Positions 44,549 to 53,722 of a stretch of DNA of 64,000 nt are shown here, in pieces. Source of the DNA: Anaerococcus sp. Marseille-P3915 (lineage in GTDB: Bacteria > Bacillota > Clostridia > Tissierellales > Peptoniphilaceae); assembly GCF_900258475.1 (NCBI RefSeq), contig NZ_LT984887.1, forward strand, positions 443,303-507,302. The letters run 5' to 3'. Each line of letters starts with the position of its first letter. The stretch's first letter is position 1. Made by a program: the position numbers and the translations under genes. The notes beneath the pieces are model-generated. The model was not told where the DNA came from, searched no databases, and saw only the letters and a program-made list of their open reading frames with translations.

Positions 44549-46294
44549 ATGAGTTTTGATGGAATAGTTACTAGAAAAATTGTAAACGAATTAAAAAAAG
44601 AGATTCTTGGAGGAAAAATTCAAAAAATTTCTCAGCCTTCTAGATATGATTTAGTCTTAGATATATATTCTATGGGTAAATCTTATAAATTATTGATAAG
44701 CGCTAATAATAATGAGGCAAGAATTAATTTTACAAATAAAAAATATGAGAATCCCGAAGTTCCTGATAATTTTTGCATGGTTTTAAGGAAACACCTAAAA
44801 CAAGGCAAGATACTAGATGTTAAACAAATAGGTCTGGATAGAATTGTGGAAATATCTGTAGGATCTATAGATGAAATGGGATTTGACACTAGCAAGAAGA
44901 TTATTGTTGAAATTATGGGTAGACACTCAAATATTATTTTGACCAACGAATCCTATAAGATAATTGATGCAATAAAAAGAGTAAACCAGGAAATGTCTTC
45001 TATTAGAGAGATATTCCCGTCTTTAGAATATCAAAGAATACCTAGTGATAAGATTGATATAACCGATGATAACTTTAATCTAGATATCCTTAGCCTAGAT
45101 AAAAATATTCCTGATAGCCAGGTGCCTTTTAAATTATTTTATCAAAACTACGAGGGTTTTTCTCCTATAGTTGGAAAAGAATTAATTTATAGGGCTAGTA
45201 TTGACCCTAGAATAAATTGGGGTCTTGTAAGTGAAGATGAGAAAACTAGGCTAAACACATTGTTTTTAGAGCTTAGAGATAATATTATTAAGGGAAATTT
45301 GTTAGCTTTTGATTATAGGGATGATAAAAAAATTAAAGAATTTCATTGTCTGAAATTAACACAATTAAATTTTAAAGAAAATGAATATGAATTTATGAGC
45401 CAAGCTATAGATGATTTTTATTCTTTAAATAAAGCGAATGATAGGTTAGATCAGATGAAGTCTGAATTGTTAAAGAAAGTTTCTAGTCATAAAAAATCAG
45501 TCAATAAAAAAATTAATATTCTGAATAATAATATCTCAAAGTTACAAAGTGCTGATGAAGCTAGGAAAAAAGCTGACTTACTAGCAGCTAACCAATATAG
45601 GATTGAAGAAAAATCTAGAGAAGTAGTCTTGGAGGATTTTTATAACGATAATAAAGCTATTAAAATTAGTTTAGATCCTATGAGATCTCCATGGGATAAT
45701 ATTAATGATTATTATAATAGAGCTAAGAAAATAAAATCGTCTGTAAGCTATGCAAAAAAAGATTTACCAAAACAAGAAGAATTATTAAATTATCTAGAAC
45801 AACTTTATGATTTCATTAATAGAACTAGCTCAATATCTGACTTAAATGAAATCAGAGAAGAAATGATTGATAATAAACTTATTAAAAGAAAGACTAAAAA
45901 GAAGAACAAAGTTAAGTTGTCAAAACCTATGCATTTTAAGACTATAAATGGATCTGATATATATGTTGGTAAAAACTCTAAACAAAATGATTATATAACT
46001 CTTAAACTTGCTAGAAAAGATGACTTATGGTTCCACGTAAAAGACCTTCCAGGTTCTCATGTAATTTTAAAAGCTGATAAGATCAATCAAGAGGATATAA
46101 TAGTTGCTTCCTACCTAGCTGCACTAAACTCCTCGGTTGCTAGTGAAAATAAGGTGGATGTAGACTATACTGAGAAGAAAAATGTTAATAAAGCTAAAGG
46201 TGCTAAAGAAGGAATGGTTTATTATGAAAACTTTAAAACTATAACAGTAGACATGAGTTTTGACATAAGTCAAAAAGTTGAAAAATTGGCATAA
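44549..46294 (+). CDS. rqcH: Rqc2/NEMF homologue RqcH
   Basis: RqcH binds obstructed 50S subunits and adds C-terminal alanine tails that mark stalled chains for degradation. The 581-residue protein has the NFACT-N domain with the functional pair D97-R98 (GLDRIVEI), two HhH-like modules, a coiled coil (about 300-360) and the NFACT-R domain (KLARKDDLWFHVKDLPGSHVIL, core LWFHVKDLPGSH). Old names call it fibronectin-binding protein A. GAGGTGA precedes the ATG. Confidence 0.95.
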   Translation: MSFDGIVTRKIVNELKKEILGGKIQKISQPSRYDLVLDIYSMGKSYKLLISANNNEARINFTNKKYENPEVPDNFCMVLRKHLKQGKILDVKQIGLDRIVEISVGSIDEMGFDTSKKIIVEIMGRHSNIILTNESYKIIDAIKRVNQEMSSIREIFPSLEYQRIPSDKIDITDDNFNLDILSLDKNIPDSQVPFKLFYQNYEGFSPIVGKELIYRASIDPRINWGLVSEDEKTRLNTLFLELRDNIIKGNLLAFDYRDDKKIKEFHCLKLTQLNFKENEYEFMSQAIDDFYSLNKANDRLDQMKSELLKKVSSHKKSVNKKINILNNNISKLQSADEARKKADLLAANQYRIEEKSREVVLEDFYNDNKAIKISLDPMRSPWDNINDYYNRAKKIKSSVSYAKKDLPKQEELLNYLEQLYDFINRTSSISDLNEIREEMIDNKLIKRKTKKKNKVKLSKPMHFKTINGSDIYVGKNSKQNDYITLKLARKDDLWFHVKDLPGSHVILKADKINQEDIIVASYLAALNSSVASENKVDVDYTEKKNVNKAKGAKEGMVYYENFKTITVDMSFDISQKVEKLA

Positions 46295-46330
46295 AAAAAA
46301 GCGGTTCTTTATTTCAAGGACCGCTTTTTT
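46295..46330. terminator. Bidirectional terminator between rqcH and hup
   Basis: A 15-bp stem with one T-G pair (46295-46309 with 46316-46330, loop of 6) has A and T runs at its ends, so it can stop transcription from both convergent genes. Confidence 0.9.
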
Positions 46331-46344
46331 AATATTAGATTTAA

Positions 46345-46620
46345 TTAATTAACTGCTTCTTTAAGAGTTTTACCAGCTTTGAAAACTGGAGCTTTTGAAG
46401 CTGGGATTTGAATTACTTCATCAGGTTTTCTTGGGTTTCTACCTTCTCTAGCTTTTCTGTCTCTTACTTCGAATGTACCAAAACCAACTAATTGAACTTT
46501 GTCTCCTGCTACTAAAGCTTCTTGAACTGATTCTAAGAATGCGTTAAGTGCTTTTTCAGCTTCGACTTTTTTAAGCCCACTTTTTTCTGATATACTATTT
46601 AATAATTCTGATTTATTCAT
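46345..46620 (-). CDS. hup: HU-family DNA-binding protein
   Basis: HU bends and packages DNA. The 91-residue protein has the N-terminal helical part (MNKSELLNSISEKSGLKKVEAE) and the DNA-binding arm with GFGTFEVRDRKAREGRNPRKP (core GFGTFEVRDRKAREGRNP). AGGAGGAAAT is a strong ribosome site. A strong promoter precedes it and a terminator follows, so it is an independent transcript. Confidence 0.98.
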   Translation of the reverse strand: MNKSELLNSISEKSGLKKVEAEKALNAFLESVQEALVAGDKVQLVGFGTFEVRDRKAREGRNPRKPDEVIQIPASKAPVFKAGKTLKEAVN

Positions 46621-46666
46621 ATTTCCTCCTATAAATCAACATGATATCTGTTTAACTCTAAGAATG

Positions 46667-46695
46667 ATTATACATAACAAATTAAATAATTTCAA
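46667..46695 (-). promoter_or_regulatory. Strong predicted promoter of hup
   Basis: On the minus strand TTGAAA (46690-46695) and a perfect TATAAT (46667-46672) are 17 bases apart, in the gap after the lipoprotein gene. Confidence 0.72.
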
Positions 46696-46702
46696 GCATT
46701 CA

Positions 46703-47611
46703 TCAAATAAAAAGCTTTATTTTACTAGATTTAATTAATTTGTTTAGATATTTTCTGTATGCATCTTTTAAATAAATTTCTTTTGCTTGCATCAAGAGTT
46801 CATTTTCGTTCTCATTATATGAGTTAACCATTAAAATATTGTATTTTCCGTCATATTCAAATATTTCACTTACTTTATCTTTTTCTTTTACTTTGGATGC
46901 TAAAAGAATGGGATCATCTTCATATACAAAATCTGAGTTAAAAACATCGTAGGATTTTATAGAGTTTGTAAGAAGCTTTCTAAAATCTAACTGTGATTTT
47001 ATTATAGATTTTATCCTTTCAGCTTCGATTTTATCATCAAATTTAAGCATATTATACTTATACATTTTGTGAAGTTGTTCATTCTCTTTGTAATGTTTAA
47101 GAATCTCAGAATCTTTAATACCGCTATTTGAAAGAAAGAAATCATAATGCATCCTTCTAATTGAATCATTAAAGATAATGTCAGAAAACTCACTATCACT
47201 CACATTTAAAGCTTTAATATTAGCTTTTAGTGAATCCTTATCTCCAAGTTTTTTCTCCATTTCACTTCTTATTTTATTTGCGGTATTATCATCTATTTCA
47301 ATTTTATGTTTTTCAAGATCATTTAGCATTACCTGATCTTTAATCATTGATTCCAGAAGCTTTTCTTGAAGTGATTCCTTTTTTGTTTTACCAGCTTTAT
47401 CTTTACTTTCAAGATAATTTGGACCGTATTTGTTGCTATAGTAATTTAAATAAAACTCAAGTTCACTATTATAAGTATCTTTATCAATAGCCTTATTATC
47501 AACAAGGGCAACTGCACTTGAAGTATCAGGGCCCTTGTTGCAAGAAGCTAATAAAAATGATATACAAGTTAGGTATAAAAAACTAGTTATTATCTTTCTT
47601 ATCGGCTTCAT
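46703..47611 (-). CDS. SurA/PrsA-like lipoprotein without a PPIase domain
   Basis: The 302-residue protein begins MKPIRKIITSFLYL and has a lipobox LLASC with the lipidated cysteine at C24. The body resembles the SurA N-terminal chaperone domain (VALVDNKAIDKDTYNSELEFY and the paired helices after it), but no parvulin domain is seen. It overlaps the end of prsA by 29 bases. A longer reading that starts inside prsA gives only a Lys-rich artefact. Function as a surface foldase or holdase is inference. Confidence 0.75.
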   Translation of the reverse strand: MKPIRKIITSFLYLTCISFLLASCNKGPDTSSAVALVDNKAIDKDTYNSELEFYLNYYSNKYGPNYLESKDKAGKTKKESLQEKLLESMIKDQVMLNDLEKHKIEIDDNTANKIRSEMEKKLGDKDSLKANIKALNVSDSEFSDIIFNDSIRRMHYDFFLSNSGIKDSEILKHYKENEQLHKMYKYNMLKFDDKIEAERIKSIIKSQLDFRKLLTNSIKSYDVFNSDFVYEDDPILLASKVKEKDKVSEIFEYDGKYNILMVNSYNENENELLMQAKEIYLKDAYRKYLNKLIKSSKIKLFI

Positions 47612-48665
47612 CTTCTTTTGTTTCAGCTTCTTTTTCGTCTGATTTTGAATCTTCTTTATTACCTTTTTCTGTAGCTTCTTCAGTATCTTTCTTATCTTCT
47701 TTGTTGGCCTCATTTAGCTTTTCTTCTGTAGATTTATCTTTAGCTAGGCTTGTCTCTGTTACAACATTTGCCTTTTCATTTAACTCTTTGATGTAATCGG
47801 AATACTTTTTATCTTCAAGGGTTTTCTTAATAGCTTCTTTATTATCTTCTAGAGAATCTGCAATTTTGTTTAGTTTTATTATGTGATATCCAAATTGAGT
47901 CTTTACTGGATCAGAAATCTCACCTTCTTTTAGTGCAAAAACAGCGTCTTCAAATTCTTTTACCATTTGACCTTTAGAAAAAGTTCCAAGTTCTCCGCCA
48001 TTTGCTGCATTAGCAGTATCTGTTGAGTATTCTTTAGCAAGAGCTGCGAAATCTTCACCATTGTTTAGTTTTTCTTTGATTTCTTTGGCTGTGTTTTCAT
48101 CTGCTACTAGGATATGAGCGGCATCTCTTTTTGCAAATTGATCCTTATTATCTTCATAATATTTCTTAATTTCATCATCTGTAACAGGGTGTTCTTTATT
48201 AAACCATTCTCTATGTTTTTGGTACATTAAATCTTTTTTTACAGTTTCTTTGAATTTTTCAACGTCCATATTATAGTCATCGAGCATTTTATCAAATTGT
48301 TCTTGACCACCAAATTGTTTTACAGAGTTCATAAATGAGTCATTTACATCTTTATCAGCAACTTCAATTTTATTTTTCTTCATATCGTCCGCTATAAGTT
48401 TATCTTGAACCATCATCTGAACTATTGAATTTTTAAGGTTTTGTCTGCTTGCTAGCATTGCTCCATAAAATTGCATTTCTTTTTTATAGTCGTCTTTGCT
48501 AATTTTTTCGCCATTTACGATAGCTATGTTATCTTTACCTAATTCTTTAGCTGCTTCTTGGCTACTTACTTTTTGATCTGCATTCTTTTCATTACTTGCT
48601 TGATTTCCGCAAGCTCCTAGCACCATTGTTGATGCTAACATAATTGTTAATAATTTCTTTTTCAT
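47583..48665 (-). CDS. prsA: Foldase lipoprotein PrsA (peptidyl-prolyl isomerase)
   Basis: PrsA helps exported proteins fold outside the membrane. The 360-residue protein has a signal peptide with lipobox LGAC (lipidated C19), an N-terminal SurA-like region and a parvulin domain (AAHILVADENTAKEIKEKL, then NGGELGTFSKGQM, then TQFGYHIIKL). The last 50 residues form a Lys/Glu/Asp-rich tail, likely disordered. It starts directly at the mfd stop codon, with AAGGAG inside mfd. LspA at 4.4 kb would process it. Confidence 0.95.
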   Translation of the reverse strand: MKKKLLTIMLASTMVLGACGNQASNEKNADQKVSSQEAAKELGKDNIAIVNGEKISKDDYKKEMQFYGAMLASRQNLKNSIVQMMVQDKLIADDMKKNKIEVADKDVNDSFMNSVKQFGGQEQFDKMLDDYNMDVEKFKETVKKDLMYQKHREWFNKEHPVTDDEIKKYYEDNKDQFAKRDAAHILVADENTAKEIKEKLNNGEDFAALAKEYSTDTANAANGGELGTFSKGQMVKEFEDAVFALKEGEISDPVKTQFGYHIIKLNKIADSLEDNKEAIKKTLEDKKYSDYIKELNEKANVVTETSLAKDKSTEEKLNEANKEDKKDTEEATEKGNKEDSKSDEKEAETKEDEADKKDNN

Positions 48666-51600
48666 TTAATTTCTCCTTATTTTGTTAATTGTATCTAAAA
48701 GTTCATATGTGTCAAGTAATTTACTTCTGCTTGATGGAATTTTGAAGGCTGGCTTATTTGATAAATCAAGACTCATTTTACCCTTATATCCTTCGTTAAT
48801 TAACTTCAATTCATCAAAACTATAGTAATCTCTTGATTGGAAATACAAATTGATTTCGTTATTAACTTCCCTAATCTCTGTTATACCATTGTATGATGCT
48901 AAAGATTTAATCAAAGATACATACATTATATTATCCACTATTAATGGAATATCTCCATATACATCTATTAATTCTTCAACTAAAAGTTCATAATCTTCCT
49001 TATCAGAAATATTTGCTATTCTGTTATAAATTTCAATTTTTTGGCTGGGATCGCTTATATAGGAATTAGGTAGGTAAGCGTCGATTTTTATGTCTATATA
49101 AGTTTGGTTTATTTCTTTGATTTTTACTTCTTTACCACTTGCTTTTTCTACAGCTTCTTGTAAAAATTTAACATATAGGTCATAACCAACCGCTTCAACA
49201 TGACCTGATTGGCTTTCTCCTAGTAGGTTTCCAGCGCCTCTTAGTTCTAGATCTTTCATTGCAATCTTATAACCTGAGCCAAAATCAGAAAAGTCTTTAA
49301 TTGATTTGAGACGCTTTTCACCAATTTCTGTTAAGACTTTCCCCTGCCTATAAGTAAAATAAGCGTAGGATGACCTATATCCCCTACCTATTCTCCCCTT
49401 TAGCTGATAAAGCTGAGATAGACCCATTAGGTCAGAATCATATATTATTATGGTATTTACATTTTTTATATCCATACCAGTCTCAATTATTGTAGTTGAG
49501 AGCAATATATCAGTTTTACCCTCTAAGAAATCAAGCATAATATTTTCAATTTGTCTTGGACTCATTTGTCCATGGATGATGTCAATACTTGCTTCAGGAA
49601 CTAAGTCCTTGAGCATTAAGTAAATTTTTTCTATATCATTTACTCTATTGTATACGAAAAATACTTGGCCATCTCTATTGATTTCTCTCAAAATTGAGTC
49701 TCTTATGATACTATGGTCAAATTCTAAAACATAGGTATTGACTGGTAGTCTTTCCTCTGGAGGTTCATCAAGGGTCGATAAATCTCTAATTCCAGATAAA
49801 GACATTTGTAGGGTTCTTGGGATTGGGGTTGCTGATAAGGTTAAGACATCTATAGATGATTTAAACTTCTTAAATTGTTCCTTGTGTTTGACACCAAACC
49901 TCTGCTCCTCATCTATTATCAAAAGACCTAATTTTTTAAATTTAATGTCTTTTGACAAAAGCCTATGGGTACCGACAACTATATCAATTTTTCCAGTTTT
50001 TATACCCTTTAATATTTCCTCATCTTTCGTTTTTGTATTAAATCTTGATAGGACTGCAGATGTGACTGGAAAGTCTTTAAACCTCTCGATCATTGTATGG
50101 TAGTGTTGGTTGGCAAGTATTGTAGTTGGGACTAAGAATGCTACTTGATAGCCATCCATAATAGCCTTAAATGCAGCTCTTAAAGCAACTTCAGTTTTTC
50201 CATAGCCTACATCACCGCATAATAGTCTATCCATCGGTAAGTCGCTTTCCATATCGGCCTTTATTTCATCTATACTTCTTAATTGAGAATAGGTTTCATC
50301 ATAGGCAAATGAATTTTCAAATTCCTCTTGCCAGGTTGTATCCTTAGAAAAAGCATGTCCTTTTTGCTTAGCTCTTTCAGCGTATAATTTAACTAAGTCA
50401 TCAGCTATCTCGTCAACAGCTTTCTTGGCTTTTAGCTTTGACTTCTGCCACTGGGTAGATCCAAGAGCGGATAATTTAGGTTTTTCTCCCCTATTTCCTA
50501 TATATTTGCTAACAAGGTTCATCTGATCGACTGGGATATATAGCTTATCATTACCCCTATACTCTATTAGAATGAAGTCTTTTTCAACATCATTTCTTTC
50601 GATTTTTGTAAGACCCTTATAAATCCCTATACCGTTATTTTCATGGACAACATAATCCCCTATTTCAAGATCTGAGTAATTTATAATACTTTTAGAAGTG
50701 GTCTTTTTATTTGCTTTCTTCTTAGATAGGTTTGATTTGCCGAATATTTCCTTGCTAGTAAATACGTTTAGATTTATATCTTTAACGTAATATCCTTCAC
50801 TAGCCTTTTTTTCTGATACTATAATCGGAATAGTATCAAAGTTAGGGTCGTTATTTTCATCACCAACTAGAGCGAATGAGTTTTCAATAAATGCTTTTAA
50901 AATATTATCTTTTTTAGTTTCAGATCCAGAAAATATGAAGACTTTGCTATCCATATTGACGAGCTCAATACAAGTATCTATAAAAGATTTAATATTTTTA
51001 TTGAAACTTTCTGCTTCGATTGACTTCAATTCTATAATTTTTCGTGGTGAAAAAAGTTTTGATCTTTTTAAAATTGATGTGAAGTTAACTATTTCAAAAT
51101 CTTCAATTTGCTTGTAAATGTCATTTGTGCTAATTGAATACTTTTCAAAAGTTCTAAAAACTTCACCATTTTCCATTTGATAGGCAAGATCGTAATCAAA
51201 TTTTTCATCTAACTTTAATGTAGATTCATATACTCTTGATACATCATCAAAGATAAAAACTGTGTCCTTATCTAAATAATCAAGCATAGAAGAATAACTA
51301 TTATCTCTATAGGCAGTGATTAAATCTTTATTTGCGATATACATGCTTTGATCTAGATATGAGATAATTTGTTTATATTTATCTACAAGCTTTTGATCTC
51401 TACTATCTTTTATTTTTTTCTTTTTGATATCGGAATTGATAAGATTTATTACTGATTTATAGTCGTCTTTATCATAAAGAAGCTCACTAGCTGGATAAAT
51501 TTTTACTGATTCTAGCTTATTTATTGTCCTTTGGCTGTCATTATCAAAAACTCTTATAGAATCAATCTCATCGTCGAATAGCTCAATTCTAACTGGTTTT

Positions 51601-52157
51601 TCATAATTTATTGGCCATAAATCTATAATCGAGCCCCTTTTTGCAAAATCTCCCTTATCCTCAACAAAATCACTAGGATTATAGTTGAGCTTTATAAGTT
51701 TATTTATTAAATCATTTACACCAATTATAGATTCCTCGTTAATTATAACAAATGACTCATTAAATTTCTCTAAAGGTGTTAGTTTATTTTTTAAAGCTTC
51801 AATTGTTGTTGCAGTGATAAACTTTTCTTTATTAGCTAAGCTAATTAAGACATCAAGTCTTTTGTCTAGCTTTGAATCATCAATACTTTTTATATTATAA
51901 AAGTTAGTCTCAAGTCCTGGGTAGTTTTTAGCTATATCTTTTATTTCATTGATACTTGAGACAAATTTTTCGCTTGTTTTGTTATTTTCGCATATGATTA
52001 CTATATTTTTATCTAATAATTCAAACAAAGCTAGAGCCAGGTGAGTTTTTATACCTTCACTTAGGCCCTGAATATATATTGGACTATTAAATCCTATATT
52101 GTCTTTTATGTTTTTTACTTGATCGAGATTAATTAATTTTTCAATTAATTTATTCAT
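48666..52157 (-). CDS. mfd: Transcription-repair coupling factor Mfd
   Basis: Mfd removes RNA polymerase stalled at lesions and recruits UvrA. The 1163-residue protein has the UvrB-homology N-terminal part, the RNAP-interaction domain (LEIGDYVVHENNGIGIYKG), the RecG-like translocase (LLCGDVGYGKTEVALRAAFKA core GDVGYGKTEVA, then DEEQRFG and SATPIPRTLQMSL) and a C-terminal TRCF domain. pth-mfd is a conserved order in Bacillota; the two overlap by 8 bases. Confidence 0.97.
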   Translation of the reverse strand: MNKLIEKLINLDQVKNIKDNIGFNSPIYIQGLSEGIKTHLALALFELLDKNIVIICENNKTSEKFVSSINEIKDIAKNYPGLETNFYNIKSIDDSKLDKRLDVLISLANKEKFITATTIEALKNKLTPLEKFNESFVIINEESIIGVNDLINKLIKLNYNPSDFVEDKGDFAKRGSIIDLWPINYEKPVRIELFDDEIDSIRVFDNDSQRTINKLESVKIYPASELLYDKDDYKSVINLINSDIKKKKIKDSRDQKLVDKYKQIISYLDQSMYIANKDLITAYRDNSYSSMLDYLDKDTVFIFDDVSRVYESTLKLDEKFDYDLAYQMENGEVFRTFEKYSISTNDIYKQIEDFEIVNFTSILKRSKLFSPRKIIELKSIEAESFNKNIKSFIDTCIELVNMDSKVFIFSGSETKKDNILKAFIENSFALVGDENNDPNFDTIPIIVSEKKASEGYYVKDINLNVFTSKEIFGKSNLSKKKANKKTTSKSIINYSDLEIGDYVVHENNGIGIYKGLTKIERNDVEKDFILIEYRGNDKLYIPVDQMNLVSKYIGNRGEKPKLSALGSTQWQKSKLKAKKAVDEIADDLVKLYAERAKQKGHAFSKDTTWQEEFENSFAYDETYSQLRSIDEIKADMESDLPMDRLLCGDVGYGKTEVALRAAFKAIMDGYQVAFLVPTTILANQHYHTMIERFKDFPVTSAVLSRFNTKTKDEEILKGIKTGKIDIVVGTHRLLSKDIKFKKLGLLIIDEEQRFGVKHKEQFKKFKSSIDVLTLSATPIPRTLQMSLSGIRDLSTLDEPPEERLPVNTYVLEFDHSIIRDSILREINRDGQVFFVYNRVNDIEKIYLMLKDLVPEASIDIIHGQMSPRQIENIMLDFLEGKTDILLSTTIIETGMDIKNVNTIIIYDSDLMGLSQLYQLKGRIGRGYRSSYAYFTYRQGKVLTEIGEKRLKSIKDFSDFGSGYKIAMKDLELRGAGNLLGESQSGHVEAVGYDLYVKFLQEAVEKASGKEVKIKEINQTYIDIKIDAYLPNSYISDPSQKIEIYNRIANISDKEDYELLVEELIDVYGDIPLIVDNIMYVSLIKSLASYNGITEIREVNNEINLYFQSRDYYSFDELKLINEGYKGKMSLDLSNKPAFKIPSSRSKLLDTYELLDTINKIRRN

Positions 52158-52737
52158 TATCTTCTTCCAATAGTTTAATAGAATTGAATTTATTCATGGA
52201 CTTGTCAATGCTGTCAGCTAAGATAGTTTCGATTGCATCAGATGCAAGTCTTATCTCATCTTCTATTACACTTACTTCTTTTTGGCTAAATCCTGATAGG
52301 ACAAAATTAGCCAGATTCATATACTCAGGTTTTTTACCAACTGCTATCTTAATTCTTGGAAAATTATCATCTTGAATTTGGTAAATTATAGATTTCATTC
52401 CATTATGGGTACCTGCAGAACCTTTTTTTCTAATTCTAATCGTGCCAAACTCTATATCAATATCATCATATATTACAATTAGCTTGTCACTATCAAATTT
52501 ATAAAAGTTTTTAATTTCTCTTACGGCTTCCCCAGAGTTGTTCATAAAAGTTTGGGGCTTAATGAGCATAACTTTTTGGCCAGAGATTTCTCCCTGACCA
52601 TATAAAGATTTAAATTTAGACCTTCTTACGTCTATATTGTATTTAGATGCAATATAATCTATTGTTAAAAATCCTGCATTATGCCTGGTATTTTCATATT
52701 GTAAACCTGGATTGCCTAGTCCTACTATAAAATACAT
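52150..52737 (-). CDS. pth: Peptidyl-tRNA hydrolase
   Basis: Pth frees tRNA from prematurely released peptidyl-tRNA. The 195-residue protein has the catalytic histidine H19 in NPGLQYENTRHNAGF, the substrate block PQTFMNNSGEAV and the aspartate in VIYDDIDIEFG. The ATG overlaps the prs stop codon by one base. Confidence 0.97.
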   Translation of the reverse strand: MYFIVGLGNPGLQYENTRHNAGFLTIDYIASKYNIDVRRSKFKSLYGQGEISGQKVMLIKPQTFMNNSGEAVREIKNFYKFDSDKLIVIYDDIDIEFGTIRIRKKGSAGTHNGMKSIIYQIQDDNFPRIKIAVGKKPEYMNLANFVLSGFSQKEVSVIEDEIRLASDAIETILADSIDKSMNKFNSIKLLEEDNE

Positions 52738-53720
52738 TATTCAAGAACCGAAAATAGTCCGCTTATAGATTCGTAGGTGTTTATCCTATGAATGGCTTCT
52801 GCAAGTAAAGGCGCTATTGATAATTGAACTATTTTATCTATTTTCTTTTCTTCAGGTAATTCTATTGTATCTGTTATTATTACCTCTTTGACTGATGGTT
52901 TTTGAAGTTTCTTGATTGCATCTCCTGAAAATACTCCGTGAGTTGCAACTAAGTATACATCTTTTGCACCATGCTCAACTAAGAAGTCTGCAGCGTTTGT
53001 AATTGTTCCTGCTGTATCAATCATATCGTCAACAATTATAGCATGCTTTCCTTCAAAGTCACCGATTACTGACATTACTTCAGAAACATTTGGCATTGGT
53101 CTTCTTTTTTCTATAATTGCTATAGGAAGTTTTAGATAATCAGCAAATTCTCTTGCACGTCTTACTCCACCTAAGTCAGGACTTACTACAACAAATTCTT
53201 CTGGTTTATCATAGGCAAATGATTTAAAGTGAGTAGATAGCAGCCTGATTGCTGAAAAATGGTCCACTGGTATATCAAAGTATCCTTGGATTTGTCCAGC
53301 GTGAAGATCCATTGTTATTACCCTGTTAGCACCTGCTACTGTTAATAAATTTGCTACTAGTTTAGCTGTTATCGGCTCTCTTCCTCTGGTTTTTCTATCT
53401 TGTCTTGCATATCCATAGTATGGTATTACAGCGTTTATATAACCGGCTGAGGCCCTCCTACAAGCATCAATCATTATTAACAATTCCATGATATTATCGT
53501 TAGTTGGTGCTGAGGTTGGTTGCATTATAAATACATCTTTTCCCCTTATAGATTCGTTGATTTTGATGCTTATTTCTCCATCTTTGAATTTGTTAATATC
53601 TGCTTCAGTTAAATTTATTCCAAGATTTTTTGCAACACTTTGTGCAAGTTTAATATTAGAATTACCAGATAATAGTTTTAGTTCTCCCCTTTGAACGTAG
53701 GTGTTTCTTGTTAGTGTCAT
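52737..53720 (-). CDS. prs: Ribose-phosphate pyrophosphokinase
   Basis: Prs makes PRPP for nucleotide, histidine and NAD synthesis. The 327-residue protein has the conserved MQPTSAPTNDNIMELLIM block, the catalytic region with YARQDRKTRGREPITAKL (core ARQDRKTRGREPI) and the PRPP loop VDDMIDTAGTITNAA. AAGGAG precedes the ATG. glmU-prs-pth-mfd is a classic Bacillota order. Confidence 0.98.
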   Translation of the reverse strand: MTLTRNTYVQRGELKLLSGNSNIKLAQSVAKNLGINLTEADINKFKDGEISIKINESIRGKDVFIMQPTSAPTNDNIMELLIMIDACRRASAGYINAVIPYYGYARQDRKTRGREPITAKLVANLLTVAGANRVITMDLHAGQIQGYFDIPVDHFSAIRLLSTHFKSFAYDKPEEFVVVSPDLGGVRRAREFADYLKLPIAIIEKRRPMPNVSEVMSVIGDFEGKHAIIVDDMIDTAGTITNAADFLVEHGAKDVYLVATHGVFSGDAIKKLQKPSVKEVIITDTIELPEEKKIDKIVQLSIAPLLAEAIHRINTYESISGLFSVLE

Positions 53721-53722
53721 TT

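Noticed and set aside
47612-47713. Longer N-terminus for the second lipoprotein
   Set aside because: The extra 34 residues are a Lys-rich frame-shifted reading of the prsA acidic tail and would bury the lipobox signal peptide.
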